DNA of 64,000 nt from Chaetoceros tenuissimus (GCA_021927905.1 BLLK01000062.1:2108001-2172000), one strand, 5' to 3'. Positions 35,252 through 45,521 are shown, counted from the first letter of the stretch. The notes: generated from the sequence alone by a model not told the origin. Translations and numbers: made by a program.

Positions 35252-36127
35252 ATGAGTAGGCAGAATCCTTATCAGCAGCAGCAGCAGCAGCAGATTGTGT
35301 TACCTTCTGTAGGGGACGTTGGGACTCTTGTTGTCAAAGGAGTGGGTTCATTCGCACGCAAGCACAAAGTGATTTCCACCAGCTATGTTTTCGGAATCCT
35401 CTTTTTACTACTTGTTGGGTCTGGCTCAAAATTGACATACGATCAAGCTACACAGTACAACAAAATTATGGAATCAATTGATCTGAATGCTGAGTATGAA
35501 GCTAGTAACCGCTACGCACAAGCTGCCCATGCTTACAGAGCAACAAAAGGATGGTTCTCTTGTGATCATGTCTGTCAAAGAAATAAGAAACGTATGGAAC
35601 ATGCTGAAATGGTTTTGGATGAAATCCGTAAAGAGGGCTACGCAAGAATGTCCAAGGCAAAAAATGTGGCAGGTTTATTCTCAGAAGTTGGAGTAAATGA
35701 AGTCAAGGATTCATTTTGGGAGTACTTTACAGCTGGAAAACAATTTGCAAAACGTCAGTCTATGTGGGATGTAATGTTTATGGGAATTCGGAAAATGTCA
35801 CGTGATGAATCTACATTGGAATATGTTTTGAAGGTTCTGCTTCAAGTTCTAATCAACTTTTCCATGGGTCTCATTTTTGCCTTGGCCATATTTATATGGG
35901 GATTATGGGGAATAGTAAAGTCTTATGAACCAAATCCATTGACAGCTGTTGTGTTCTTCATTGGAGCAAGCTCTGCTGCTTTTGCATTTGTCAGTACCTA
36001 TTTGTTTGCGATATTTGGAGCAGCAGCAGGAGGCGTCTATGGACTGGCAAAAGTAGCAGAGTCAAACGCAAGAATTGAAAATGGTCAAAGAAGGCAGAAT
36101 GTTGGATACCATCCTCATCACCAATAG
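35252..36127 (+). CDS. Three-helix membrane protein with N-terminal polyglutamine
   Basis: 291 residues from the Met at 35252; an upstream in-frame Met (35195) adds a leader I judge non-coding. A CAG run (35273-35293) encodes seven Gln. Membrane segments lie near residues 45-62 (SYVFGILFLLLVGSG), 195-220 (VLINFSMGLIFALAIFIWGLWGI) and 228-262 (AVVFFIGASSAAFAFVSTYLFAIFG). Between the first two is a soluble domain with an amphipathic Ala/Tyr-rich repeat (YEASNRYAQAAHAYRA) and a CDHVCQ pair. No signal peptide. I do not recognise the family. Confidence 0.75.
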   Translation: MSRQNPYQQQQQQQIVLPSVGDVGTLVVKGVGSFARKHKVISTSYVFGILFLLLVGSGSKLTYDQATQYNKIMESIDLNAEYEASNRYAQAAHAYRATKGWFSCDHVCQRNKKRMEHAEMVLDEIRKEGYARMSKAKNVAGLFSEVGVNEVKDSFWEYFTAGKQFAKRQSMWDVMFMGIRKMSRDESTLEYVLKVLLQVLINFSMGLIFALAIFIWGLWGIVKSYEPNPLTAVVFFIGASSAAFAFVSTYLFAIFGAAAGGVYGLAKVAESNARIENGQRRQNVGYHPHHQ

Positions 36128-36700
36128 GAAGCGTTATAGAAGAATATTATTTACATTCCACATTCTACATGGATAGTTCGAGCCAAAGTATCTTTGATGA
36201 GTGAAACTTCAATTTCAATTGTAGTAATTACAGTAATTTTACCTCTTTCTACAGCTTGACTCAAATTGAATGTCAAATATAATTACAGATTCATAGATAA
36301 TGCAAGAAAGCCATATCATTGATTCTAGTACCTATTTCTAATAAGATTATGTACCTTCACCTTCGTCTCTACTTTAAGCTGAAAGTATAAATAATCGGAA
36401 ACTACTAATTTAGAACAAGTCAATTTTTGAATTGCTTTCTACGTACAGCGTACAACAGTGCTGTACTACAACACGCAGTCTGGAGTTGACCTCTAATCCC
36501 AATTGAGTTCATCATTGCACCTTATTACATAGAACTATCAGCAAATACAAAAGGCATTTAGATATCTCTACAAAGTAGACCATACAAGCACAACAGCACA
36601 CCTGCTACATAACAAACTGCCCCCTCCACCCTTTCCACCAAACTTGGCCCATTGACCCTTTTCAGCATTTCACCTCTTTGAAACACAAAATTGAACAAAC
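36128..36700. other. Intergenic region, no gene seen
   Basis: AT-rich 3' flank of the membrane protein and promoter of the FkbM gene. Nothing else is supported. Confidence 0.45.
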
Positions 36701-37813
36701 ATGGCTCAAATGACATTTCAAGCAAGGGCTGTAAAAAGGAGACCCACCAGATATCGCCACTTTGCATCCTACAGCATTCTCTTCCTTACGATCATTTACC
36801 TTGTCATGGAAAATAGGAAGAAAGCGGCAGAGATTAAACACTATAAAGTCTTACAAGAGTTCAGTAACAAACAAAACCCAACCACGAAAGCATCAGCAGA
36901 AAAGGTCAATCTAGATGGAGTACTACCAATCGCTACACAATCCGCAAGAGATAAAAGCAAGAAGGGTTTTCATCCAATCTATGTTTATTCAAATGCATTC
37001 AATAGTCCAACTGAAAGACCTCCATCCAAGAATTTCTATAGTCAAGCTCGTCAGGATCAAGTAATATTGGCCTTGATCGACGCTGTTGATGCAAAATTAA
37101 AGACGCAAAATAGAAAACATTACTATGTTGACTTAGCAGCAAATCATGCCTATAAAATTTCTAATACATATTTGCTAGATCTGGAAGGATGGGATGGACT
37201 TTGCATTGAGGCGAATCCTGAATATTGGTACTTACTCGCTGCTCTTCGATCATGTACAGTTGTAGGTGCAATCGTAGGAGGCACCCAGGAAGAAGATGGT
37301 GCAGAGATTGATTTTAATTTCGACGGAGTAGTTGGTGGAATTGTTGGACAAGAATTTGATAATAATGAGGATGAAATGAAAGAAGCTCACGGAGAGATGG
37401 GACAAGTTATTGATAAAGAGGATAAGCAATCAGTCAAAGTCGAACCAACTCAAGCAAAGAGAAATTTGGTATCAATTTTGACACTATTTCAGCAATCCAA
37501 TGTACCAGACTTCATAGACTATTTGAATTTGGATGTGGAGGGAGCCGAATCTTTAGTGATGAATAATTTTCCATTTGATCAATATAAATTTCGTTTCTTA
37601 ACAGTGGAGCGACCAAAGAGAGATCTACACGAAAGTTTAAAGAAACATGGATATAGGAGAGTGCAAAAATTGACAAGGTGGGGGGAAGTACTATGGATGC
37701 ATAATTCTGTTCCGCTTACAGATGAAGAAATCAATGACCCAAAAGGTATTATCAGAGCTAATCATTTGTCATGCTTTCATGCTCGTTGTACTCCCACGAC
37801 TCTCAAAGATTAA
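36701..37813 (+). CDS. FkbM-family methyltransferase, type II membrane protein
   Basis: 370 residues. A short basic N-terminus and one membrane anchor (ASYSILFLTIIYLVM, about residues 24-41) place the catalytic domain in the Golgi/ER lumen. YSQARQDQVILAL opens the FkbM region, YYVDLAANHAYKISNTYLLD contains the glycine-poor AdoMet motif I, GWDGLCIEANPEYWYLL is the conserved motif II, and LNLDVEGAESLVM with TVERP is the FkbM hallmark (DxEGxE). An acidic insertion of about 50 residues (GGTQEEDGAE to KQSVKVEP) interrupts the fold. It probably O-methylates a sugar on a glycan or natural product; substrate unknown. Confidence 0.85.
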   Translation: MAQMTFQARAVKRRPTRYRHFASYSILFLTIIYLVMENRKKAAEIKHYKVLQEFSNKQNPTTKASAEKVNLDGVLPIATQSARDKSKKGFHPIYVYSNAFNSPTERPPSKNFYSQARQDQVILALIDAVDAKLKTQNRKHYYVDLAANHAYKISNTYLLDLEGWDGLCIEANPEYWYLLAALRSCTVVGAIVGGTQEEDGAEIDFNFDGVVGGIVGQEFDNNEDEMKEAHGEMGQVIDKEDKQSVKVEPTQAKRNLVSILTLFQQSNVPDFIDYLNLDVEGAESLVMNNFPFDQYKFRFLTVERPKRDLHESLKKHGYRRVQKLTRWGEVLWMHNSVPLTDEEINDPKGIIRANHLSCFHARCTPTTLKD

Positions 37814-38175
37814 AAAGTCTCTTGGAAAAAATCTATCCACCAACTTATAACTTTACGAGTAAGTATACTTATGTTGAAATTTTCATTAATTTCGAGACCA
37901 AGGAAAAAAGGAGGAGAAGTACTGTCATAAAACTAAATTAGACCATGTCAATAAAATTATGGAAGCATCTGTCATTGGTCTTGGTTCAGTGAGTCACAAC
38001 ATAGCTCTTTGACTGTTTCTCATTGCTTCCTCCTGACGATAACACATGATCACATACTTCACATACATGATTGACTACATATTATACCAACTAGAATATT
38101 TCAGCTACACATAATATTGAACATAACATCGACAGAACACTTGCAATTGTAGAACAACCTGGAGATTTACCTAGC
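37814..38175. other. Intergenic region, no gene seen
   Basis: AT-rich spacer between two plus-strand genes. No coding, RNA or repeat signal recognised. Confidence 0.45.
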
Positions 38176-39084
38176 ATGTCTTCCAAATTCTTAACCTTGC
38201 GATTTTCTGGGTGTGGTCATTTGATTACATATCATTTGGGAGTGAGTTCAATTTTCCTTGAAGAAGCAACGAAAGCTAAATCTAAAGTCCCAAAAGTGAG
38301 AGCTGTCTCGGGTTCTAGTGCGGGTGCCATAGCAGCAGTATGTTTTTCGATGCTACCACATCGTCTTGAAGAATTTGCTGAAGAATTCATATCTGAACGG
38401 GGACGTGGATTATCAATTCTGAAACGAATGTTGTACGAGGAAGAAAATTCACAGAATTCACATCCTTCTGGAAAAAACCCTACTTTGAGTCTAGGCAAAA
38501 AGTTTGTCCCACCAAGTATGCACATTGCGACAACGCTTTGTGAAAATGGATCACATCAACTTCATACATTCTCAGGATGTATAAACAATTACTCCAGCAT
38601 TTCATCTGCTTGGACCACAGATAAGATTCTTCATACGGTCAAAGCTTCATGCACAATTCCTCAGTCTTTTCATCCAGTCGATATGTTTTCAAAGCGATCT
38701 ATTTCATATCCCGATTGCGATGGAATCGAGATTGACGGAAGATATCATGTTGATGGTGGGATTGCATCTCCATCCCCACGGACACCCAGGGATCGACTAG
38801 AAGGATCTATCCCGGTCATAGTTTCACCTATTTCTAGAGGCGATCCAATAATGGCATGGTTTAGTCAGAAAGAAAGAGAAGAAAGAATATCACCTGTGGA
38901 TAATACCCAGAGACTTCTTCCATTATCAAACTTGATTTGTAAAGATGATTTTGAGGTGAAACCATCTATTCAAAATTTGAAGGCTTTACGTATAGCTAAT
39001 GGTGTATGCACATCACAAGAATTAGAGGAATGGTATAACAAGGGTGTTCAAGATACGCGTCTCTTTATAGAACAATGGAGATGA
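38176..39084 (+). CDS. Patatin-like (PNPLA) lipid acyl hydrolase
   Basis: 302 residues. LRFSGCGHLITYHLGV near the start is the oxyanion/glycine-rich segment seen in ATGL/adiponutrin-type PNPLA proteins. GSSAGAIAAV (about residue 48) holds the nucleophile Ser of GxSxG, and the catalytic Asp is in YHVDGGIASP (about residue 194). The domain is complete but minimal, with no membrane anchor or leader. It would hydrolyse acyl esters of triacylglycerol or phospholipids, relevant to lipid turnover in diatoms. Substrate not determinable. Confidence 0.88.
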   Translation: MSSKFLTLRFSGCGHLITYHLGVSSIFLEEATKAKSKVPKVRAVSGSSAGAIAAVCFSMLPHRLEEFAEEFISERGRGLSILKRMLYEEENSQNSHPSGKNPTLSLGKKFVPPSMHIATTLCENGSHQLHTFSGCINNYSSISSAWTTDKILHTVKASCTIPQSFHPVDMFSKRSISYPDCDGIEIDGRYHVDGGIASPSPRTPRDRLEGSIPVIVSPISRGDPIMAWFSQKEREERISPVDNTQRLLPLSNLICKDDFEVKPSIQNLKALRIANGVCTSQELEEWYNKGVQDTRLFIEQWR

Positions 39085-39464
39085 CACAGAACGTACATAC
39101 TTAAACTAAAAATTAACCTAAAAATAGGTACTAACTCTCTATTTCAACTTTTTCAATCTATAATACTGCAGTGTCAAAATAAAGTAATTAGGATTGTTTA
39201 TTTCATTGCGATGGCACCTATCGATTGTGTGAAGCAATGACAGAAGCGCCAAGGAAGCGCATTGGAGAGTGTAAGGGACAATCTCAAAAAAGAAAAGAAA
39301 AGGAAGGAAAAGAGAAGAACAGATTCATGGTATAATCAGTACGTACGCAGCTGTGTGGAAGAACTCCTAAAAAAACCAAAGGTACTGCACTGCATCCATC
39401 TCCAAAAAACATAGGTTTTACTTTTTGTTATTCAGCTTTGTGGAATATCCAAGAAGCACAAACA
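39085..39464. other. Intergenic region, no gene seen
   Basis: The purine-rich tract 39280-39320 (AAAAGAAAAG type) is the only compositional feature, located in the promoter of the export-adaptor gene. Confidence 0.4.
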
Positions 39465-39905
39465 ATGGCACCTAAAGGAGCAAAAAGAGGCGGCCGCGGT
39501 GGCGGAGCGAATAAGGGAAAGAAAACTGTAGCGAAGGCTAGTGGAGAATCTAGAGGACGGGCGAAGGCACCAAAGGGAGGTCAAGGTGGAAACCGCAATA
39601 GATCTAAATCCAATGGACCGGGAGGAAAGAAAGGTGGACGTGGAAACCCAAGACGTAACTCCGCAGGAAGAGGAAAGGGGCCAAAGAAGCAAAAGGAAGA
39701 GAAGAAGAAGCTCACAGCAGAAGAACTCGATAGTGCAATGGATGATTACTGGCTAAAGAGTGACAACAAGGAAGTCGCCGCGAAGAAATTGGATGAAGAA
39801 ATGGACGCATATTGGGAGAAGAAAGGAGACGCTAAGGAAGAAGAAACAACTGAAGCTGCTGCAGAAGCTACGGGAGAGACTACTGAAGCTGCAGAAACAT
39901 CATAA
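39465..39905 (+). CDS. CHTOP/FoP-like mRNA export adaptor
   Basis: 146 residues from the Met in ACAATGGCACC; an in-frame upstream Met at 39438 is less likely. The first 85 residues are Gly/Arg/Lys-rich with RGG-type elements (RGGRGGGANKGKK), a typical RNA-binding and arginine-methylation region. The C-terminal region has a duplicated motif, AEELDSAMDDYW and KKLDEEMDAYW, matching the LDxxLDxY UAP56-binding pair of CHTOP (Friend of PRMT1), UIF and ALYREF proteins. The tail is acidic Thr/Glu/Ala. It lacks an RRM, so it is closer to CHTOP than to ALYREF. Expected to link spliced mRNA to the TREX export complex. Confidence 0.8.
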   Translation: MAPKGAKRGGRGGGANKGKKTVAKASGESRGRAKAPKGGQGGNRNRSKSNGPGGKKGGRGNPRRNSAGRGKGPKKQKEEKKKLTAEELDSAMDDYWLKSDNKEVAAKKLDEEMDAYWEKKGDAKEEETTEAAAEATGETTEAAETS

Positions 39906-40925
39906 TGCAACATTGGGGAGATATTTTCAATTGAAAGGTCTACGGAATGGACGGTTTCGAGTTAAAATGGATAATTTTGTAGATTCAATGTCGATAGTAG
40001 CCAGAATATTTTAGATAGAAAATTCTAATATTAATGTTGGGGGCTCTTTTCATTTTTCATGTCACTCATCTACGTCAAATATAACTTTCGAGTGTCATCA
40101 AAGCACAGTTATATATTAGCTTGACAAAGCTCTAATGCTCTTACATAAACGTTCGCCCTTATAATGAAAAAAGTATTTCACTGATATGGATGGTAATGAA
40201 AATTATAATGAAACTATCAATAGATGAACTTTTACGAGGTTGACTAACAATCTTGTGAATTGAGTAAAATCCAATGCTTTCGACAGTCAGTCTTGCTGAA
40301 ATGCATGGAATTTTTAACTCGTTCTTTGTCGTGGATTTCATTTAAATTGAGTCGAGTCATGCACACATTAACCATGGAACCCTCATCTGGAATATGGAAA
40401 TCTGCCCAGTATTTTCTTTCTCTCTCTTGAGTTGAAACTCATTTTTTACCGCCATAAAAAGCAAGTTCTCCTAATTGAGAAGACTCGACTCATACTACCT
40501 TACAATGCTAGATACACACTCAACACATACGACTAGAAACTTCTGGCACTCTTTTTTAACCCTTTCCTAGACGGGAGATCGCCACTTTTTTGGCGAAAAA
40601 AAAAAGAACACACACAACATTACCAAACACATCGTCCCAATTCCATCACTTCCAACAAATAAAATTACACCAAATTTCATCAGTAGTCTACTATGTACCT
40701 AAAAAATTGAATTCCAATGAAATATTCCACAAGAGCTACAACAAGACTACAAAACATGGAAAGGACAGGTCTTGTCGAAACAAGTCACACGGTAAAGAGA
40801 GACATGCTTTTCTTCAATTTATACATCTTGCATGTAATAAAAGAACACTGAATGAAGATCAAGAATGTACTCATCATATACTTGTGAATCACGACGCTTC
40901 CTACACTACTTCTTCTGAAATTGGA
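39906..40925. other. 1-kb intergenic region with a 10-bp inverted repeat
   Basis: GAGTCGAGTC at 40349-40358 and GACTCGACTC at 40482-40491 are inverted copies 123 bp apart, upstream of the cyclin gene. The open stretch at 40590-40925 has no Met before 40926 and is treated as leader. No other gene is seen. Confidence 0.45.
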
Positions 40926-42673
40926 ATGAATGATGAAGATACTCCTACAAAAATGTAAGTCTAAATTTGTGTGACACTTCTCACATAAATTTTGTTTGAA
41001 TCCCATTTTGCTCTTCGTGTTGATTTCAACATAAATTTTGTTTGAATCCCATCTGTCTCTTTGTGTTGATATTTCACGATTTCATCCATTTACTGTTCAA
41101 GGAACCTGACATATTTCCTCATATTTCAGCCAAGACAAACTAAGCATGGCAAGGCAACAGAGAGATTGGAGAACAGCTGTAGACCCAAAGTCAGGTCGCA
41201 CCTATTACTACGATGCAATCACAAGAGAGACGCAGTGGAGGAAACCACTTGAATTGGCTACAAAGGCAGAACGTGCTAGAATCCAAGAGAAGGAACGAAT
41301 GCAGCGTGAATTCTTCCGTTCAATGGAATCAAACATTCTGGCAGCTGTGGACAGAGGACAAATGCCTGGCATAGAAGCAAGTAAAGAAGATGTAGTGAAG
41401 CCATTGCCCAAGTCTAACATGTCTAATCGGAAAATCAAGAAGCCTTCTCTAATACGAACAATATCGTCAATGGATGACGCACTTGTGGCGGAATTGTCAA
41501 AGGACATCGATCAAGCAAAGAATAAAGGTAATGCCTTGATCAGTCCAGATAGTGTAACCAGCACCAGTTTCTTCAATAGCTTACCTCAACCAGTGCAGAG
41601 GAATCCGATCACAGTTGTCCAAGATGACTCCCCGCCTCCATTCGCTCAAACGAGTAGTACAGACAGATTTCCACAATTGAAACGAACCATCACACCGCCA
41701 TCGCCTTCAGTATCCAAGTCTTTACCAAAACCAAAGATGGCGAAACGTAATACATGTGGTTCTCTGTATATTTCAAATACAATGGCAGATCCCGATAAGG
41801 ATGCCTGTATTAAGGTGAGTTAGTCTCGAGTCTTGTGTCCAATTCCCTCATTTTTCAAATCTACGCCATGACTCACTTCATATTCAGTGCTTGTGTGCAG
41901 TCTATAGAACTCATATCACACAATCTATGAAAGACTACAATATTTCACCAAAGTACGAGGAATATGAAGTCTTTAATGATGAATACAAAATGAAGAAATC
42001 TCCACCCAACCGTCTTGATTCCAATGCTATCATCGTGGAAGAGGCATACAATGCAATCGAAGCCATGAGAATTGATATAGAAGATGGCATCCCCACACTT
42101 GATGAAATCACTCATTTCTATCGCTTCGTTTTCAATAAGGCACAAATGGAAAGTGACTGTATTATCATGTCTTTAATCTACGTTGAACGACTATTGCGCG
42201 AGACCAAAGGAGGGGTACGCCCAACTATTTACAACTGGAGATCTATCCTCTTCTCTTGTATGGTACTTGCAAGCAAAGTGTGGGATGATTTGAGCATGTG
42301 GAATGCTGACTTCAGACACGCATGTCCTAAGGGTGTGAAGTTCTCTCTTCAGCGCATCAACCAGCTGGAATTAGCTTTGTTGAATTGTCTTCAATACAAA
42401 GTCAAAGTTGAAAGTAGCGAGTATGCAAAATACTACTTCTTGATGCGCTCGATGATGATTAGAAGTGGTCTTGCAGGTCAGGAAATTATGTCTAATGCTA
42501 CACCACTGAATTTGCAAGGCGCAAAGGATTTGGCTTTCTTATCTGATAGGAAAGGTATCCAAAAGCCACCTCCATTGAAAAGTAGAAGTAAGAGTGACGG
42601 CTTAGACAATGATGCCAAATCTAGTCCACTACGCAGTTCACAGCTTAGTCTAGAGCAAGTTGTACGGATGTAA
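40926..42673 (+). CDS. WW domain-cyclin Y fusion protein
   Basis: Three exons, 40926-40954, 41130-41814 and 41888-42673 (introns 175 and 73 nt), give 499 residues; an alternative start is the in-frame Met at 41146. A WW domain is near residues 20-50 (DWRTAVDPKSGRTYYYD...TQWRKP), with both Trp present. A Ser/Pro-rich linker follows. From residue 225, NTCGSLYISNT and CIKCLCAVYRTHI resemble the segment ahead of the cyclin box in animal CCNY. The cyclin box itself (ITHFYRFVFNKAQM, ASKVWDDLSMWN, YKVKVESSEYAKYYF) is cyclin Y type. CCNY activates PCTAIRE-class CDKs; the WW domain should bind Pro-rich ligands. The fusion is not found in animal CCNY. Confidence 0.88.
40983..41074 (+). repeat. Tandem duplication (46-nt period) inside intron 1 of the cyclin Y gene
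   Basis: Two adjacent copies, 40983-41028 and 41029-41074. The first 24 bases of each are identical (ACATAAATTTTGTTTGAATC followed by CCAT) and the remaining 22 are diverged. The duplication accounts for much of this intron's unusual length. Confidence 0.9.
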
Positions 42674-42890
42674 TCTCTGTCTAACATTATCAGTGTTGTA
42701 TTTATGTGCCCTGTTCTCTATATTGATAAAATTACTGCTTATTCTTAGACTATAAACATAATATTGAATTTACAAACGATTTTTGGATTTCTACTACATT
42801 TCATCATCAACTGAATCCATGTACTTTTCAAGGGTATTTTTCCTTTCCAGGTGTAATAGAAATCCAAACTGAAATCAACGAGCGACATCT

Positions 42891-44147
42891 TTAAGGTCTC
42901 GGCTGTGTGACATCTTCGGGTCTAATTCCGTGATCATGTACAAATTCTTTGATTTGATTATGAAAGAATTGAGCCCATTTTTGCATCACTGGATTATCTT
43001 GCGTGCAGAAATATACAAGGAACCATAGCCACCTTTCCAGCCCACCAATTTTGTATTCATTCCAGCAATCTTCCCAGCGAAAATCATCAACATTTAACTC
43101 GACTATTCTGTTGTAATAATTACGAATGAGCTGCTTCTCATTTTTCCTCCTCTCCTCTGGTTCCATATTCGAGAGAATATATTGTCCAAGTTCTTGTGGT
43201 CCACTTCCAATACCTACCATTTCCCAATCTATGATTCGCAGAGTTAGGGAATTATTTGTAGAAATACCATCATCTCTATCTGTTGATAACATGATATTTC
43301 CAGGCCAGAAATCTCCATGCACGAGACAAAAATGAGACTTCCTATTTAATCGCTCTAATTGGGCTTCCCAACTTATCCCATTTATAGCATTTTCTACTAT
43401 TGCTCTCACAAGTGGATCCCATTTCATATCATCGTTTTCATTGCTTTTCTCAATGGAACCAATGTATTTTTGCCACATTGATTGAATAATGTTCTGTGAT
43501 GCTTCCCATGACTCTCTGCCTTTTCCTTCTATCCATTGAGCACCTCTCAACCAGCTGAACCTTTCTGTAAGCAACGCCTCATCTTTCCAAAATGCTGCAT
43601 GGACGTTTGCAATTGCTAAAAAGGTTTCATTAGCTGCTTCGAAGCTGCTGGGAGCTTTTGATGGGTATGCTTCTGTAATTATACTGTCCAAGTCTCTACT
43701 CCAATTGTTAGGGTTTCCATTTCCAAACAATACACCTGAATCCACAAAACGTCGGGATAAATCTTCCATAAGAATAACTTTTAATCCAGTCTTCATATCT
43801 CCAAAAGAATACTCAATGTTTGGGATACATGCTTCTTTTGACCTCAATCGAGGTGCAAGCTCATTATAGAATTTTGCTTCACGTGCCAGACCCAACCTGG
43901 CACTCATTTCCAATCCTGAACAAGGAGTTTGCTTTAGAATCAAATATTTTAATGTAGAAATATTCCCTTGATTGGCATCCTTCTTCAATGTGATTTCTAT
44001 GAGTATGGTCGCACCATTCTTTGGGACATCACCTCTTCGATGAGCGTTACTTATATCTTTGACAGAACATTGAGCAATGCGACCTTTTAAATGAGGTATC
44101 TTCTCCTCCAACCAATACAAATCAATTACCGAGTCGCTTATCCACAT
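42891..44147 (-). CDS. Aminoglycoside phosphotransferase/EcKL-like small-molecule kinase
   Basis: 418 residues, single exon. The N-lobe carries ATILIEITL and YLILKQTP, the latter with the ATP-binding Lys. CLVHGDFWPGNIM is the catalytic HGDxxxxN loop and LRIIDWEMVGIG gives the metal-binding Asp (usual IDWE/F form). GPQELGQYILSNM after it resembles EcKL/DUF1679 and choline-kinase-like proteins. No signal peptide. It phosphorylates some hydroxyl-bearing small molecule; substrate unknown. Stop is 217 bp from the convergent cyclin Y stop. Confidence 0.85.
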   Translation of the reverse strand: MWISDSVIDLYWLEEKIPHLKGRIAQCSVKDISNAHRRGDVPKNGATILIEITLKKDANQGNISTLKYLILKQTPCSGLEMSARLGLAREAKFYNELAPRLRSKEACIPNIEYSFGDMKTGLKVILMEDLSRRFVDSGVLFGNGNPNNWSRDLDSIITEAYPSKAPSSFEAANETFLAIANVHAAFWKDEALLTERFSWLRGAQWIEGKGRESWEASQNIIQSMWQKYIGSIEKSNENDDMKWDPLVRAIVENAINGISWEAQLERLNRKSHFCLVHGDFWPGNIMLSTDRDDGISTNNSLTLRIIDWEMVGIGSGPQELGQYILSNMEPEERRKNEKQLIRNYYNRIVELNVDDFRWEDCWNEYKIGGLERWLWFLVYFCTQDNPVMQKWAQFFHNQIKEFVHDHGIRPEDVTQPRP

Positions 44148-44447
44148 GGGTCTATTTCTGAAGAAATATGATTTGAGCTGGTTGTTTTAAAAGAACTATA
44201 GGAAAGGCATTACAAGGCATATTAGCATGGAAAATTGGATATATCCTACGATCATGATGGATCAACATGGAACATCGTCGAAAGATCTTTTTCTCATCCT
44301 TGTCCCTTGTCCAGAACGCCTCCCCCATCGTGGGGGCGTGGCAGTGATAATGTGATTGATTGGTCAAGTACTTAGTACCTTAGGGGTATTGTAATAAGGC
44401 AGACTTGGTAATTTAATGTTTTTATTGAAGAAGATGCTAGCTCAATT
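44148..44447. other. Short intergenic spacer, no gene seen
   Basis: Contains the promoter of the kinase gene and the 3' flank of the pseudouridine synthase gene. CCCCCATCGTGGGGG (near 44321) is a perfect short hairpin-forming repeat. Confidence 0.45.
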
Positions 44448-45521
44448 TCATTTCAGACCTAGTAAGCTTTCTGCCCATTCTAATTCTTCCTCAGCACAAT
44501 TTCTAAACTCTCCCTCTTTCAAATCGCCTAGCATGACTGAACCATGTCGTTCTCTTTTCAGCTCCATAACTGGGTGCTTGCAATTAGCCAACATTCTTCT
44601 CACCATTCTGTATTTTCCTTCTTGTACAGTTATCCTTATATCTGTAAGTGGAAGTTGAATTTGGTTTGCGTTCTCTTCATCCAAGTCACCATGCTTCAGC
44701 TGACTATCAATAATGGATCGACTTTCATCAATAGTTCTCTCGTTGACATCCAATAAATTGGCAAAATGTAATCCTTCGGCTGTATTGACACCATCTATTT
44801 CCAACTGCTTCTTCAACAACTCAACATCTACGGTGCCACCTGAACAAGTTGCTACGTATTCTTTCTCCACAGAATGCTTTGGATGTAAAAGTCTTTGTGT
44901 CAAATCACCATCTTGAGAAAATAACAATAGTCCTGAGGTATCATAATCAAGTCTACCAACTGGATGAATGTTCAGCTTTTTATATTGTTCCGAAATTACC
45001 ATACCTAAATGTTTTTTATCTGAGTGCTTTTCATCCATCGCACTCAACATGTACTTTGGTTTATGAAATACCATCAACAGAGGAGGAAGAGGCTCAATCT
45101 CTTTACCATCCATGAAGAGGATTGTATCCATTGATATTTTTTCTTTTGGACCCTTGACTGGAATAAACTTATTCGAATCACGTGATGTTTTAACTGCAAT
45201 TCTTCGTCGTTTCAATGCATCAAATGCTTGTGATCTAGTCATGCCTGTACGATGTGAAAGAACTTTGTCTGCTCTAAACAATTGATTTTTCTTCTTTTTG
45301 CTTTGTTTTGGATTTGAAGTCGATGTATCTGTCTTGGATGAAAAAAGTCGGGAAGAAAAAGAAATAGCTGATGAAGGGAACATCGTTGTTGATGGCTGCA
45401 CAAGATTTTTGGATAACGATACGAACCCAGCTACTGCTGGAGTCCTAAACGTAGATAATAGTATCCCACTTGAAAGCATACATCTCTGATAACGAAGAAA
45501 TCGAACCATCTTCATTGTCAT
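44448..45521 (-). CDS. RsuA/RluB-E family pseudouridine synthase, organellar
   Basis: 357 residues. An S4-like segment (HRTGMTRSQAFDALKRRRIAV, split here as SQAFDALKRRRIAV) precedes the catalytic domain. PVGRLDYDTSGLLLFSQDG holds the catalytic Asp in the RLD motif, KEYVATCSG is motif IIa, and QEGKYRMVRRMLANCKHPV is the RsuA-type motif III. It isomerises one uridine in ribosomal RNA. The N-terminus is basic and hydrophobic with TPAVAGFVS, so import into plastid or mitochondrion is likely; the plastid motif is imperfect. Confidence 0.9.
   Translation of the reverse strand: MTMKMVRFLRYQRCMLSSGILLSTFRTPAVAGFVSLSKNLVQPSTTMFPSSAISFSSRLFSSKTDTSTSNPKQSKKKKNQLFRADKVLSHRTGMTRSQAFDALKRRRIAVKTSRDSNKFIPVKGPKEKISMDTILFMDGKEIEPLPPLLMVFHKPKYMLSAMDEKHSDKKHLGMVISEQYKKLNIHPVGRLDYDTSGLLLFSQDGDLTQRLLHPKHSVEKEYVATCSGGTVDVELLKKQLEIDGVNTAEGLHFANLLDVNERTIDESRSIIDSQLKHGDLDEENANQIQLPLTDIRITVQEGKYRMVRRMLANCKHPVMELKRERHGSVMLGDLKEGEFRNCAEEELEWAESLLGLK

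Noticed and set aside
40590-40925. Possible 5' extension of the cyclin Y protein
   Set aside because: The frame is open but has no ATG before 40926 and its content is low-complexity; start placed at 40926 (or 41146).
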